In this document: positions 8,154 through 16,703 of the stretch, one piece after another
Position numbering within the stretch: position 1 is the first letter of the stretch
How the letters are laid out: every line of letters begins with the position of its first letter
From: Nitrospira sp.
GTDB taxonomy: Bacteria > Nitrospirota > Nitrospiria > Nitrospirales > Nitrospiraceae
Length of the DNA: 64,000 nt
Assembly: GCA_015709715.1 (NCBI GenBank)
Contig: CP054184.1
Span: 2,651,001 to 2,715,000 of the forward strand
Direction: 5' to 3'
Notes under the pieces: model-generated
Databases searched by the model: none
The model's input: only the letters and a program-made list of their open reading frames with translations
Told to the model about the DNA's origin: nothing
Program-made: the position numbers and the translations under genes

Positions 8154-9857
8154 TTAGCCTGTGGGCTGGCCCTTTTCGATTCGGGCCCAGGCGTCTTTGA
8201 GCGTCACGGTACGGTTGAAGACAGGTTTGCCTGGTGCGGAGTCCGGATCGGCACAAAAATATCCGACACGTTCAAATTGCAGCCTCGTCCCGGGGGAAAC
8301 CGTCGCCAGGCTGGGCTCTACTTTGCAAGCCGAGAGCCGTTCGAGGGAGTGGGGATTGAGGTGGGTGGTCCAGTCGTCTTCGACGGGAATCTTACCGGGA
8401 TCCGTGAGCATGAGACGATCATACAGTCGGACCTCTGCATCCACGGCATGTGGCGCAGATACCCAGTGGATCGTCGCCTTCACCTTGCGTTGCGCCTGAG
8501 GGCCGCCGCTCTTGGTGTCCGGATCGTACGTGCAGCGCAGCTCGGTGATCTCGCCGGTCGTCGGGTCCTTGATGACCCCCACGCATGTGATGATGTAGGC
8601 ATAACGGAGGCGGACTTCGCGCCCTGGCGCTAGGCGGAAGAACTGTTTCGGAGGATTTTCCCTGAAGTCTTCTTGGTCGATATAGAGCGTGCGCGAGAAG
8701 GGCACCGGCCTTCTCCCTGCCGACGGATCTTCCGGATTGTTCACGGCCTCCAATTGCTCGACCTGCCCTTCAGGATAGTTTTCGATGACCACGCGCAGGG
8801 GGCGGAGCACGGCCATGACTCGGGGCGCGCGCTTGTTGAGATCTTCCCGAACGAAATGTTCCAGGAGCTGCACCTCGACGACGGCATCCCGTTTCGCCAC
8901 GCCGATTGCCTCACAAAAGGCGCGGAGCGCCTCAGGCGTAAATCCGCGGCGGCGGAGGCCCTTGAGCGTGGGAAGGCGCGGATCGTCCCAGCCGTCAACC
9001 AGCTTGCGCTCCACCAGGTCCAGTAGCTTGCGTTTGCTCATGACGGTAAAACTGACGTTCAGCCGGGCGAACTCGATCTGCTGCGGGCGTTGCGACGTCT
9101 CACACTGCTCGACGACCCAGTCGTAGAGGGGGCGATGGTCTTCGAATTCCAACGTGCAGATCGAATGGGTGATGCCTTCGATCGCATCCGAGAGGGGATG
9201 CGCGAAATCATAGGACGGATAGATGCACCAGGATGCGCCGGTGCGGTAGTGAGCGACGTGGCGGATGCGATAGAGCACGGGGTCGCGCAGGTTGATGTTG
9301 GGTGAGGCCATGTCGATCTTGGCTCGGAGTACGTGCGCCCCGTCCGGGAATTCACCTGACCGCATGCGCTGAAAGAGGTCCAGGTTTTCCTCGACACTCC
9401 TGCTGCGATAGGGGCTCGGTGTGCCCGGCTCCGTCAACGTGCCGCGATGGCGGCGCATTTCTTCGGCGCTGAGGCTGTCCACGTAGGCGAGTTGTTTCTT
9501 GATGAGGAGCACCGCAAAGCCGTACAGCCGCTCGAAATAATCGGAGGCGAAGAACAGCTTGTCCTGCCAGTCGAACCCCAACCACCGCACGTCGTCCTGA
9601 ATGGCCTGCACATATTCAGGATCTTCCGTGGTGGGGTTGGTATCATCCATCCGCAGGTGGCAGACCCCGCCGGGATTCTCGGCGGCGATGCCGAAGTTCA
9701 AGCAAATGGATTTGGCATGGCCGATATGGAGATAGCCGTTGGGTTCGGGCGGAAACCGGGTGACGACGCGACCGGCATGTTTGCCGGCGGCGCGGTCTGC
9801 TGCCACGACCTCACGGATAAAGTCGGAGCGTGATGGGGATTCTGGGCTGTTGGACAT
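8154..9857 (-). CDS. glnS: Glutaminyl-tRNA synthetase
   Basis: 567 aa, class I synthetase charging tRNA-Gln directly. The HIGH motif is in [15 protein letters not shown] and the KMSKS loop is VMSKRKL. The catalytic-domain segments RMDDTNP and [11 protein letters not shown], and the C-terminal anticodon-binding beta-barrels, are present at normal length. I prefer ATG 9857 ([10 protein letters not shown]) to an in-frame GTG 27 bp upstream. Bacterial glnS is generally regarded as acquired from eukaryotes, so its closeness to the tRNA-Gln genes is worth noting. Confidence 0.96.
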   Translation of the reverse strand: MSNSPESPSRSDFIREVVAADRAAGKHAGRVVTRFPPEPNGYLHIGHAKSICLNFGIAAENPGGVCHLRMDDTNPTTEDPEYVQAIQDDVRWLGFDWQDKLFFASDYFERLYGFAVLLIKKQLAYVDSLSAEEMRRHRGTLTEPGTPSPYRSRSVEENLDLFQRMRSGEFPDGAHVLRAKIDMASPNINLRDPVLYRIRHVAHYRTGASWCIYPSYDFAHPLSDAIEGITHSICTLEFEDHRPLYDWVVEQCETSQRPQQIEFARLNVSFTVMSKRKLLDLVERKLVDGWDDPRLPTLKGLRRRGFTPEALRAFCEAIGVAKRDAVVEVQLLEHFVREDLNKRAPRVMAVLRPLRVVIENYPEGQVEQLEAVNNPEDPSAGRRPVPFSRTLYIDQEDFRENPPKQFFRLAPGREVRLRYAYIITCVGVIKDPTTGEITELRCTYDPDTKSGGPQAQRKVKATIHWVSAPHAVDAEVRLYDRLMLTDPGKIPVEDDWTTHLNPHSLERLSACKVEPSLATVSPGTRLQFERVGYFCADPDSAPGKPVFNRTVTLKDAWARIEKGQPTG

Positions 9858-9997
9858 GGTCGTGATCGCGCCTCGTTCTATCACAGAAGAGGCGGTCGAG
9901 TCGATTTTCTCTAGCGGGATCGCATAGACTGCCGTAGGATAACACCTCTGCGCGAAAAGAAGATCGTCCTGTCACAAGCCGACAAGGAGTATGGGTG

Positions 9998-11149
9998 ATG
10001 AACTGTCGCCGGTTCGGGTGGATGTGGCTGATTGTGTCCGGTGTATTGTGGGCCGGCGTACTGCATGCCGAAGAACCGGCACTGCCGGGGGCCTGCCGTC
10101 CCTTGTCGTTCGAGGTCAAGATGCGCTGTTACCAGGGGCACCTGGAAACGGTGCTGCAGCTTGAGGGAACGGAGCGGGCGCTCACGGAGTTGGAGCAGAT
10201 TACCGCGCAAGATCCTGAAGCGTTGCGGGAGGCCCATCCGCTGGTTCACCACATCGGGCAACGCTCGTTCGTGCGCTATGGCTCTGCGCCTCAGGCCATG
10301 GCCCATTGTCGCGATGTATTTTGGTCCGGCTGTTACCATGGCGTGTTGCAGGCCTATCTGAGCAGCCTCACCACTGTCGAACCGGAGCATATTCTTCCGG
10401 TGTGCCCCATCAGTGAGACGGTGTCGGCCTACTCGTTTCAGCGGTACAACTGTCTGCACGGGCTGGGACATGGCTTAACCATTCAATTTCGCTACGATGT
10501 CCTGAAAAGCCTCGCCTTCTGCGACGCGCTGCCCGGCAGCTGGGACCGCGAGTCCTGTTACGGCGGCGTGTTCATGGAAAATATCGTGACGTTCCAGCAG
10601 GCTCGGCAAACGCAGGTGTCCACTGCCCATCACCACCACGAGCATGCTCCGACCAGTTTCTTAAACCCCCAGGATCTGCTCTACCCCTGCTCCGTCCTGG
10701 CCGAAAAATACCTGCGCGCCTGTTACCTCATGCAAACCTCGACGATCCTCACCTTCCTGAATTATGATTTCGCCCAGGCCTTCGCCCAGTGCGCGCGGGT
10801 GGAGGGAGAACACCAGACGACCTGTTATCGGAGTCTGGGGCGGGATATCAGCGGGTATACGCTCCGCGATGCCGCTCGGGTCAACGAACTGTGCCGACTC
10901 GGCCAAGGCGATCAGATCCGCCAATGCTTCATCGGCGCGGTCAAGGATTTTATCCTGACGGACGCCAGCCCCGATCCAGGGTTGGCGCTCTGTCGGAGTC
11001 TGGACGGGCCTTTCAAGAAGGACTGTTACGCCACGGTGGGGGAAATGTCGGTGCCGCTCTTTGACGACAAGGACAAGCGCGCACAAGCCTGCCGCAAGGG
11101 CGAGGATGAATTCGTCGAAGCCTGCCTGACCAACGCCACGGCCTTCTGA
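9998..11149 (+). CDS. Secreted cysteine-pair repeat protein of unknown function
   Basis: 383 aa. The N-terminus has Arg then a hydrophobic stretch ending in VLHAEEPA, a Sec signal peptide. AAGGAG at 9984-9989 sits 8 bp before ATG 9998. The mature part carries at least seven cysteine pairs. Five have exactly ten residues between the cysteines, such as CARVEGEHQTTC and CRSLDGPFKKDC, and successive pairs are about 21-22 residues apart, giving a 33-35 residue repeat. Second cysteines are usually followed by Tyr or Phe (CYHG, CYGG, CYRS, CFIG, CYAT). Histidine-rich motifs HHIGQ and LHGLGHG lie in the N-terminal half, and HHHHEH at about residue 210. It resembles in principle the disulfide-bridged Sel1-like Hcp proteins, but spacing differs. 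I do not recognise the family. Confidence 0.85.
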   Translation: MNCRRFGWMWLIVSGVLWAGVLHAEEPALPGACRPLSFEVKMRCYQGHLETVLQLEGTERALTELEQITAQDPEALREAHPLVHHIGQRSFVRYGSAPQAMAHCRDVFWSGCYHGVLQAYLSSLTTVEPEHILPVCPISETVSAYSFQRYNCLHGLGHGLTIQFRYDVLKSLAFCDALPGSWDRESCYGGVFMENIVTFQQARQTQVSTAHHHHEHAPTSFLNPQDLLYPCSVLAEKYLRACYLMQTSTILTFLNYDFAQAFAQCARVEGEHQTTCYRSLGRDISGYTLRDAARVNELCRLGQGDQIRQCFIGAVKDFILTDASPDPGLALCRSLDGPFKKDCYATVGEMSVPLFDDKDKRAQACRKGEDEFVEACLTNATAF

Positions 11150-11191
11150 CCGCTCAACATCCCTCGCACGCTCCTCGCGCGGCTCATCCCC

Positions 11192-11626
11192 TCATGACGG
11201 GCGTGGTGAAGCCTGGTGGCCGGGCGGAGGGACAGTCTGCACTACGGAGAACTCGCTCCGCGCGATCACCTGCCCCTCCACGTGCAAGCGAAACTCATAG
11301 CGGCCTGGAGCAGGAAAGACCAAGACGGGGATATTGATCCCCACGTCCGACATTTGCCGCCGGTTGGGGATGGCGACGTGGGGGAGCGAGGCGCGGCACA
11401 CCAGTTCCTCCGTAGGAAGGTACACCAGGTCGATGTCGAAATGGTACGTGCCCTCCGCGTCGGTCATGCAGAAGTACAGGCCCAATTGTTGGTGCTGAAA
11501 GGGAAAACTCGCGGCTTGTAGGTGGGTGAAAATGCCGATCAGGGAGCGCTTCCTCGTAAGGCTGTCCTCAATGACGTAATCGCAGGCCAGGAAGGCGTGA
11601 ATGGTCGGTCGGGGAAGATCGGGCAT
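11192..11626 (-). CDS. Small conserved protein, DUF6941-like
   Basis: 144 aa starting MPDLPRPTIHAFLACDYV. The opening (CDYVIEDSLTRKRSLIGIF) and the beta-rich body resemble a family I know as DUF6941, whose role is not established. There is no signal peptide or membrane segment. It starts one base after the stop of the upstream gene at 11628-12152, so the two are almost certainly translated together. The family match is from memory of the N-terminal pattern only. Confidence 0.7.
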   Translation of the reverse strand: MPDLPRPTIHAFLACDYVIEDSLTRKRSLIGIFTHLQAASFPFQHQQLGLYFCMTDAEGTYHFDIDLVYLPTEELVCRASLPHVAIPNRRQMSDVGINIPVLVFPAPGRYEFRLHVEGQVIARSEFSVVQTVPPPGHQASPRPS

Positions 11627-11627
11627 G

Positions 11628-12152
11628 CTAGCCCAGTACCGCCGTTCCGCCGCGCGCCTCGAAGACATCCCCGAACAGGGTCTGCGTCGAGCCGATCCGG
11701 CAGTAATGCGACGTAATTTCGACGAGTTGGCCACGGTGTGAGTAAAACTTTCCCGTTGCGACCTGAATCTTTTCGCCCGGCGCCACGGCCGTTTCCAGAA
11801 CGGTCTCGCCGGTCTCCTGATCGGTCACTTTCAACCACGCTAGATTAGGAAACAGCGTGGGCGGCGAATCGCTGGTGCTCAGGGCGAAGCGGTTGCCGTC
11901 ATTGAAGGCCCAGCGGTTGCGACGCAAGTGGGCCACATGGTTGCCGCTGCCGTCGTACAAATCGATGGTCAGTAGGATGCGGCCATGTTCGGGGTTGAGT
12001 TCGAGCACCAGCTGTTCCTTCCCCTGGATTCGCAGCACGCCGTTCGTGTTGCGAAAGATGTTCGACCCCAGGCGAATTTCCAAACTGTGCTTCTGTCGAT
12101 CCGGTTCGAGCGACCGGAAAGGGTTCGGGGTTTCCGGGTTTCGTAATTCCAT
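11628..12152 (-). CDS. Conserved hypothetical protein
   Basis: 174 aa, soluble, rich in beta-strand propensity (SLEIRLGSNIF, GRILLTIDLYDGSG). No motif I recognise. It is the first gene of a two-gene unit with the DUF6941-like protein, with only one base between stop and start. Start ATG 12152 is the only good one. Confidence 0.65.
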   Translation of the reverse strand: MELRNPETPNPFRSLEPDRQKHSLEIRLGSNIFRNTNGVLRIQGKEQLVLELNPEHGRILLTIDLYDGSGNHVAHLRRNRWAFNDGNRFALSTSDSPPTLFPNLAWLKVTDQETGETVLETAVAPGEKIQVATGKFYSHRGQLVEITSHYCRIGSTQTLFGDVFEARGGTAVLG

Positions 12153-12248
12153 GCCTAACGACCGTAGTGGTCAGAGGCGCCGAGGGCCACGAGCTGCTGC
12201 AACGTAGGCTCTTAGGGGGGCGCTGTCAAGCCCGTAGTGGGCGCAAGC

Positions 12249-12683
12249 TTACGGGGAAGCGGGGCCTTCGCGCTCATCCGAGTCGGTCGCGGTGACACAG
12301 ACCGTCACCTCTTGGTCGGAGGAGCCTTGGACGGGGATCGTGATGGACTGGGAGACGGAGCCTCCACCGGTTTTCTGGGAAGCCGGAACGATCTTGGCGA
12401 TCACCGGCCCTTCCCCGGCGTTGTAGTAAACAGTGGTATAGGCGAGGTTGGTGAGCGGCTTGCCGTCCGTGCCGGTCGTCGGTTCGGAGTACGAAACGGT
12501 CACCGTCGATTGCGGCGGCTTCACGCGCACCTTCGTGGTGGCGCCGCATTTGGCCCAGGCACTGGAGTAAGGTGGAGCGACCGTTCCCTCTAGAAAGCTG
12601 GCCCCGCAACCGGCCACGCTGAGCAAGACGATGAACAATCCTGATACGGTCAGGCTGCGAGTATGGCGAGACCTCACAAGCAT
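12249..12683 (-). CDS. Putative lipoprotein of unknown function
   Basis: 144 aa. A basic N-terminus and hydrophobic segment end in lipobox LSVAGC (Cys about residue 26), so lipid anchoring is predicted. The mature part looks like a single Ig-like or fibronectin-like beta domain (VRVKPPQSTVTVSY, VTVCVTATDSDE) with two further cysteines. It is separated from the next minus-strand gene by about 96 bp. Confidence 0.7.
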   Translation of the reverse strand: MLVRSRHTRSLTVSGLFIVLLSVAGCGASFLEGTVAPPYSSAWAKCGATTKVRVKPPQSTVTVSYSEPTTGTDGKPLTNLAYTTVYYNAGEGPVIAKIVPASQKTGGGSVSQSITIPVQGSSDQEVTVCVTATDSDEREGPASP

Positions 12684-12746
12684 GGGCGTACTCTAGGCCA
12701 ATTTTGTGCTTCGTTCAAGTAATAGTCCGCGGTGCCCGCCCGCCGT

Positions 12747-12776
12747 TTGAAAAGCAAAAACCCGCTGTGGTACAGT
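12747..12776 (+). promoter_or_regulatory. Candidate promoter of tRNA-Glu
   Basis: TTGAAA (12747-12752) and TACAGT (12771-12776) are separated by 18 bp. Transcription starting near 12783 would leave about 29 nt of leader before the tRNA at 12812. Confidence 0.45.
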
Positions 12777-12811
12777 CCCAGCTCTTTGCACGTCAGTCCA
12801 TCGACCTGCCT

Positions 12812-12889
12812 GGTCCCATCGTCTAGCTTGGCCTAGGACGGAGCCCTCTCAAGGCTCAGACACGGGTTCAAATCCCGTTGGGACCACCA
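12812..12889 (+). tRNA. tRNA-Glu (anticodon CTC), reconstituted by element insertion
   Basis: 78 nt including an encoded CCA. Acceptor GGTCCCA/TGGGACC, D-arm, anticodon stem GAGCC/GGCTC around loop CTCTCAA (CTC, reading GAG) and T-arm ACGGGTTCAAATCCCGT are all present. From position 12846, inside the anticodon loop, to beyond the CCA, the sequence is repeated exactly at 18613. This is the usual sign that an integrative element used the 3' half of the tRNA as its attachment site and restored the gene on insertion. Confidence 0.95.
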
Positions 12890-12895
12890 ACCTTT
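12846..12895 (+). repeat. Left attachment repeat (attL core), 50 bp
   Basis: Identical to 18613-18662. It begins in the tRNA-Glu anticodon loop (CTCTCAAGG) and ends five bases after the CCA plus one A (ACCTTT). The base before differs (C here, A at 18612), as does the base after (T at 12896, C at 18663), so the repeat is exactly 50 bp. Confidence 0.95.
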
Positions 12896-13972
12896 TCAGG
12901 CAGTTAGCACAAGCCGGGTCGTACCCACCCCCGGCATTGTGCTAAATTTGTGATAGTCGTCCTTAAACACCTGCACCGCTTCCCGCAAATTCTCCGGCGC
13001 CAGATGCGCATACCGTTGCGTCATCCGTCCATCGCGATGGCCGAGCAGCCGTTGCACCCGATAGAGATCCACGCCCTTCTGTACGAGCGCGGAAGCGAAG
13101 GTATGCCGTAGGTCGTGAAAGCGGAAGTTCATCACGCCCACAGACTTGCAAGCTCGCCGAAAGGCCGTCGTGACCATATCCGGTGTCACCGGCTCCCTGT
13201 CCGCAGTGTGTTGCAGGAACACAGGGCCGCTTGCGAGTGGACGAGATGGTCTCACGGATTCTAGAGTCCTCATCGCAGGATCACACAGAGGAATACCTAA
13301 ACGATCCCCGTTCTTCGTGTGATCCAATAGGATCAGTCCCCGAGCCATATCGACTTGCTCCCACTGCAGGCACACCACGTTTTCCCGGCGTAGGCCGGTA
13401 TAGCGTGCCAGCATCACGATCGGTTGCAACCACGTCGGGCAGGCTTGGTAAATCCTCGCCAGCGTCTCGTCATCGCAGTACCGGACGCGAGCATTGTTCA
13501 CCTTGCCCATCGACACGCGACAGACCGGATTATCACGGCACCATTCCCACTCTCGAATGGCGATATTGAAGGCGGTCTTCATCAAGGCCAACTCCTTCAC
13601 GATCGTGGCTGGCGCGGCTCCCGCTTGTTGCCGTTTCCACTTGTACGCGGCAATTTCCTTCGATGTGACCTGAACCAAGGTCTTCTTTCCAAAGACCGGT
13701 AGAAGGTGAGCCAGGACGCCTCGCGCCCGTCGTTCGCCATGACGGCTCGCTCCCACGACTCGCTCAGCCACATAACGCTCGACCATCTCTTCAAAGGTCC
13801 GTTCTTGTTCTTCGAGCCGGTCGAAATAGCGACCTTCGACCAACTTGACCTTGATCTTTCCGAGCACCGCTTCGGCGAGTCGGCGATCGGTGCATTCGGT
13901 ACTTCGTCGAACCTGCCGCCCCTGATAGACAAACGTCATCCACCACACTTTGTTGCGCTTAAACAGCCCCAT
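12896..13972 (-). CDS. int: Tyrosine recombinase/integrase
   Basis: 358 aa from ATG 13972, which has AAGGAGG six bases upstream; a slightly longer frame has no such site. An N-terminal Arm-like domain (MGLFKRNKVWWMTFVYQGR) is followed by the SAM-like core-binding domain (about 60-150) and the catalytic domain. Catalytic residues are visible: Arg in TGLRRENV, Lys in HTKNGDRL, HDLRHTF for H-x-x-R, GHRDG for the second His, and the Tyr nucleophile in MTQRYAHL. It recombines the 50-bp tRNA-Glu repeat. Its 5' end overlaps the AlpA-like gene by 14 bp. Confidence 0.95.
   Translation of the reverse strand: MGLFKRNKVWWMTFVYQGRQVRRSTECTDRRLAEAVLGKIKVKLVEGRYFDRLEEQERTFEEMVERYVAERVVGASRHGERRARGVLAHLLPVFGKKTLVQVTSKEIAAYKWKRQQAGAAPATIVKELALMKTAFNIAIREWEWCRDNPVCRVSMGKVNNARVRYCDDETLARIYQACPTWLQPIVMLARYTGLRRENVVCLQWEQVDMARGLILLDHTKNGDRLGIPLCDPAMRTLESVRPSRPLASGPVFLQHTADREPVTPDMVTTAFRRACKSVGVMNFRFHDLRHTFASALVQKGVDLYRVQRLLGHRDGRMTQRYAHLAPENLREAVQVFKDDYHKFSTMPGVGTTRLVLTA
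12938..12952. repeat. Candidate integrase arm-type site, left
   Basis: The 15-mer TGTGCTAAATTTGTG occurs here and again, in the same orientation, at 18464-18478 near the right end. An inverted partial copy, TTAGCACAA, lies at 12904-12912. Repeats just inside both ends, near the core, are what arm sites for a two-site integrase look like. Here the repeat lies inside the integrase coding region. Confidence 0.4.
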
Positions 13973-14273
13973 CTGCATCCTCCTTCTGGATGAGGCCTGA
14001 TTTCGGTCTAGTTTCCCCGTGGCGGGGAGTATAGACCTCAGATTTCGCCGCTTCAATGAGGTGGTCTAGGTCTCGGGTATCGTCGCGTCTCAGGGCGGGT
14101 AAGCGGCTTGCTGTGGCCGATTGAAAAGCATCGAGCCACTTCCGAATGTCTTCTGGTTCAAATCTGACTAGGCCATGAATACGACGGCAGGGAATCTTGT
14201 TCTTTGAGACCCAGAGATAGAGCGTGGATTGTTTGATATTGAGCCACGCGGAGAGTTCTTTGACGGTGAGCAT
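13959..14273 (-). CDS. AlpA/excisionase-like helix-turn-helix protein
   Basis: 104 aa from ATG 14273. The N-terminal 50 residues are a MerR-like winged helix of the HTH_17/AlpA kind (LTVKELSAWLNIKQSTLYLWVSK, then FEPEDIRKWLDAF). The C-terminal half is charged and probably unstructured. Such proteins act as excision directionality factors or as activators of the integrase gene. The 3' end overlaps int by 14 bp, so expression is coupled. Confidence 0.85.
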   Translation of the reverse strand: MLTVKELSAWLNIKQSTLYLWVSKNKIPCRRIHGLVRFEPEDIRKWLDAFQSATASRLPALRRDDTRDLDHLIEAAKSEVYTPRHGETRPKSGLIQKEDADGAV

Positions 14274-14316
14274 GATGCAGATACACCGGGGGAGTCTTGC
14301 GACACCCCCAGTCCCC

Positions 14317-15321
14317 CTAACATGGGCTGCCCGCGTGACCGCCGGCAGACCGGTGAAACCGAGTAGGCTGTTTGAGCAAATTGCGGTGTCGGTCTTTCCA
14401 CCGAGCAATGCCCCTGACAATTTCGTTTAGTAGCCATTCTTCCCCTCCAGGGGTGGCGCAAATCACCGCCAACATCGGCGTCAGGGTGTCACTCACCCAT
14501 CGTTTCACGTTCTGCAGGGTCTGCACCTGCTTCTCCTGGGCCAATCGCCCCTTCTGAAATCCCTCCGTCAGGAGGGCGTACCACTCCAACACTGGAGCCC
14601 GGTACCGTTCTTCGTCTTCGGTGTCTTTAGTAATGTCTCGAAAATCCACATAGGACCGAAGTAAGCCAATGACTAACTCCTTCCAGTCGGTTTCGTCTAA
14701 CGTTGCCAGTGCTCTTGCACATTGTTCAGCGCGATCCTTCTTGAGTTCCAATTCCCATCGAGTCCCATACTCCTGCCAGTTCTCTTGACCTTTGCTCTGC
14801 AATTCGAGCCGTTTGTCATAGATCCGCAACAGGGTCTGACTCTGCGGACTCCCGAAGTACATGGTTTCACCGGTCGTCGCCCCGGTCCCATGCGTCAGGT
14901 TGGAGACGATGTGCCGGACCTGAGCCGCCCTTGTGACACATTGACCTGCCGAAACGGCTTCTCGGATTGTTGCCACCGGTACGGTTCCCGCCCGATCATC
15001 CAGCGCGCAATCAATGCGCGTGACGTGCCCTTGTTGCGCATGGACCCATTGCAAGAGGGTGCGGATTTCACGCAGTGTCAGGGCGGACGCGAGGCCGCCA
15101 GAGAGATCCACATGGATTTCGTTCGGGCGCCGAGGGGCATTGGTGCCCAGTTTGCCGACCCCGCGCAGGCCATCTACCCGCATCCAGGACAAGGGATAGC
15201 CTCGGAAGCCGCCTTTGGCCTTACTCCAGTCTCCACCCAGGACCTTCATCGTCTCTTGCGGATTACTGGCCAGGACCGTGAAGGCCAGCCAATCAATCGA
15301 GAGGGTGAAGCCAGAATCCAT
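14317..15321 (-). CDS. Rep_trans-type replication initiation factor
   Basis: 334 aa. The pattern is that of the Rep_trans/replication-initiation-factor family: SIDWLAFTV near the N-terminus, HVDLSGG, a metal-site-like RIDCALDD, then TMYFGSPQSQ, LRIYDKRLE and TRWELELK. Members nick DNA and start rolling-circle replication; some act as relaxases of integrative elements (MobT, NicK). The nucleophile would be the Tyr in LRIYDKRLE by analogy with the family. It lies upstream of the AlpA gene, with 43 bp between them, and a GC-rich hairpin lies just before its start. Confidence 0.82.
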   Translation of the reverse strand: MDSGFTLSIDWLAFTVLASNPQETMKVLGGDWSKAKGGFRGYPLSWMRVDGLRGVGKLGTNAPRRPNEIHVDLSGGLASALTLREIRTLLQWVHAQQGHVTRIDCALDDRAGTVPVATIREAVSAGQCVTRAAQVRHIVSNLTHGTGATTGETMYFGSPQSQTLLRIYDKRLELQSKGQENWQEYGTRWELELKKDRAEQCARALATLDETDWKELVIGLLRSYVDFRDITKDTEDEERYRAPVLEWYALLTEGFQKGRLAQEKQVQTLQNVKRWVSDTLTPMLAVICATPGGEEWLLNEIVRGIARWKDRHRNLLKQPTRFHRSAGGHAGSPC

Positions 15322-15360
15322 GGAATCTATCGAACTCCTGTACGGAGCGCTGTGGGTAGC

Positions 15361-15385
15361 GCCCCCGTGTTACCAAGACGGGGGC
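15361..15385. other. GC-rich hairpin upstream of rep, possible nick/origin structure
   Basis: A perfect 8-bp inverted repeat, GCCCCCGT (15361-15368) and ACGGGGGC (15378-15385), with loop GTTACCAAG. It lies 40 bp upstream of the rep start in the 145-bp gap after the small putative DNA-binding gene. No T-run follows on either strand, so it is not a normal terminator. A double-strand origin or oriT cruciform for the neighbouring initiator is a reasonable guess but untested. Confidence 0.4.
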
Positions 15386-15466
15386 CATTCCGCTCCGCCC
15401 CGCAGCCTGCCGGCATGCGGCGCGGACCGGCTTTGCCTCCTCGTGGTGTGACGGATAGCACTGTTT

Positions 15467-15715
15467 TCAGCGTCCTTCCTGTGCCGGTCGAACAAGCTTC
15501 TGTCGGACCACGCCAAAGGCCTTCTCACCGACCTCTTTAGCGACGATCTTAATCGCCTCGGCTTTGCCGTCCATCACCATGCTCATCAGGACCGCCCCGC
15601 GCACATACTTGGAGACGGTCGTGCCTTCCTCTTCTGCGCATTTCTCAATGAGCTTGCGTTCCTGCGCCGTGACTTTGAATTGCAGTGTTTCAGTTTTAGT
15701 GTCCTCCATTTTCAT
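15467..15715 (-). CDS. Small MobC/ribbon-helix-helix-like accessory protein
   Basis: 82 aa from ATG 15715, which has GGAGG five bases upstream; the ATG four codons earlier lacks a site. A short beta-strand (TETLQFKVTAQERKLIEKCA) and two helices (TTVSKYVRGAVLM) fit a ribbon-helix-helix DNA-binding fold of the MobC or plasmid-antitoxin kind. It could be a relaxosome accessory factor or the element's transcriptional repressor. It is the first gene of the presumed rep-AlpA-int operon, behind a consensus promoter. Confidence 0.75.
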   Translation of the reverse strand: MKMEDTKTETLQFKVTAQERKLIEKCAEEEGTTVSKYVRGAVLMSMVMDGKAEAIKIVAKEVGEKAFGVVRQKLVRPAQEGR

Positions 15716-15742
15716 CCCGTCCTCCATGTGCGAATATAATAC

Positions 15743-15771
15743 ATAATAGAATATGAACAGAAATATGTCAA
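15743..15771 (-). promoter_or_regulatory. Consensus sigma-70 promoter of the element's rep-int operon
   Basis: Read on the minus strand, TTGACA (complement of 15766-15771) is followed after exactly 17 bp by TATTAT (complement of 15743-15748), only one mismatch from full consensus. It points into the small putative DNA-binding gene that starts at 15715. The -10 area contains repeated GAATAT and TATTAT words that could serve as an operator. The remaining 15772-16017 is AT-rich and I see no gene in it. Confidence 0.75.
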
Positions 15772-16017
15772 TCTGGTTAGGCCAGTAATAGGGATGGAGA
15801 GATGAGCTAAAAGTACAGCTGAGGAAGCACCCACTGCCGCCTCGGATTGTTCATTTAGGCAGGATCTGAAAGGATGCTTTTACCGTCGAACGTAGATTAA
15901 ATCGATTCAGTGGACAGATTCTCTAGCTGTGAACTGCGCCGATTGCCTATCATGGATGGGATTAATCTGGCCTTAAAGTGAGACTTTTCTGGAAGCGGAA
16001 GCGGGGTTGTTGGAACT

Positions 16018-16647
16018 TTATAAGCGTCTGTAATCGGTTGGATCAAAGCAAGAATCGTAAACGTTCTTATCTATGAAGGACCAAATAGTGCCAGGAACTC
16101 CGCGAGGCCTAGGGATATTCCTGTAGTTAGTGAGATTGCATGGGAAGGCAGATTCGAAGCGCAACTGCCGTCCTTGATCTTGGGCTATTTGTTTGGCTAA
16201 TTTAACGGCTGGTCCAAAATCGTGATCCTGGCTTACAAGAATGGCAACATCATATTGTTTCTCATATGTTAGATTAATCAGATCAATGGCAAGGCTAACG
16301 TCAACACCTTTCTCTTGGCCTCCAGGATTAACTCTACCTCTATAAACATAAATTCCTCGACTGCCTAAAAAACGCAGTTTATTGGACCAGAATCCATTCC
16401 AGAATGGATCATGCTGTACGTTTGGTACACCCGTGTAGAATCGAGTTTGAGTCAGCGCGCGCCTTGGTTGGAGGTTGACCAAATATGTGGCCAGTTTCGA
16501 AACATCATAGCTAGGGTAACAGTAGGGAGAATTTGCAACAGCGGGTACAGGAGCCCACGCACTCTTGGCCAAGTGATAGATATTCTGGCCATCAAAAAAG
16601 ACAATGACTTTCAGGAGTCCTTCTTCTAAGTTATTGTTTAGAGGCAT
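16018..16647 (-). CDS. NYN-domain (PIN-like) putative ribonuclease
   Basis: 209 aa, LabA/DUF88 type. The acidic residues expected around the PIN-like active site are visible: FFDGQNIYH near residue 18, KGVDVSLAIDLI near residue 115, and VSQDHDFGPAV near residue 140. NYN proteins bind one metal and cleave RNA; several are linked to phage defence or RNA processing. It is a lone AT-rich gene in the element with over 300 bp of noncoding DNA upstream and 300 bp downstream. No Shine-Dalgarno is evident at ATG 16647. Confidence 0.85.
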   Translation of the reverse strand: MPLNNNLEEGLLKVIVFFDGQNIYHLAKSAWAPVPAVANSPYCYPSYDVSKLATYLVNLQPRRALTQTRFYTGVPNVQHDPFWNGFWSNKLRFLGSRGIYVYRGRVNPGGQEKGVDVSLAIDLINLTYEKQYDVAILVSQDHDFGPAVKLAKQIAQDQGRQLRFESAFPCNLTNYRNIPRPRGVPGTIWSFIDKNVYDSCFDPTDYRRL

Positions 16648-16703
16648 AAAATGCTAGCTTGACTTTTGGTCGGAAGGACTCCATATTTATTGTATACTTT
16701 CCC

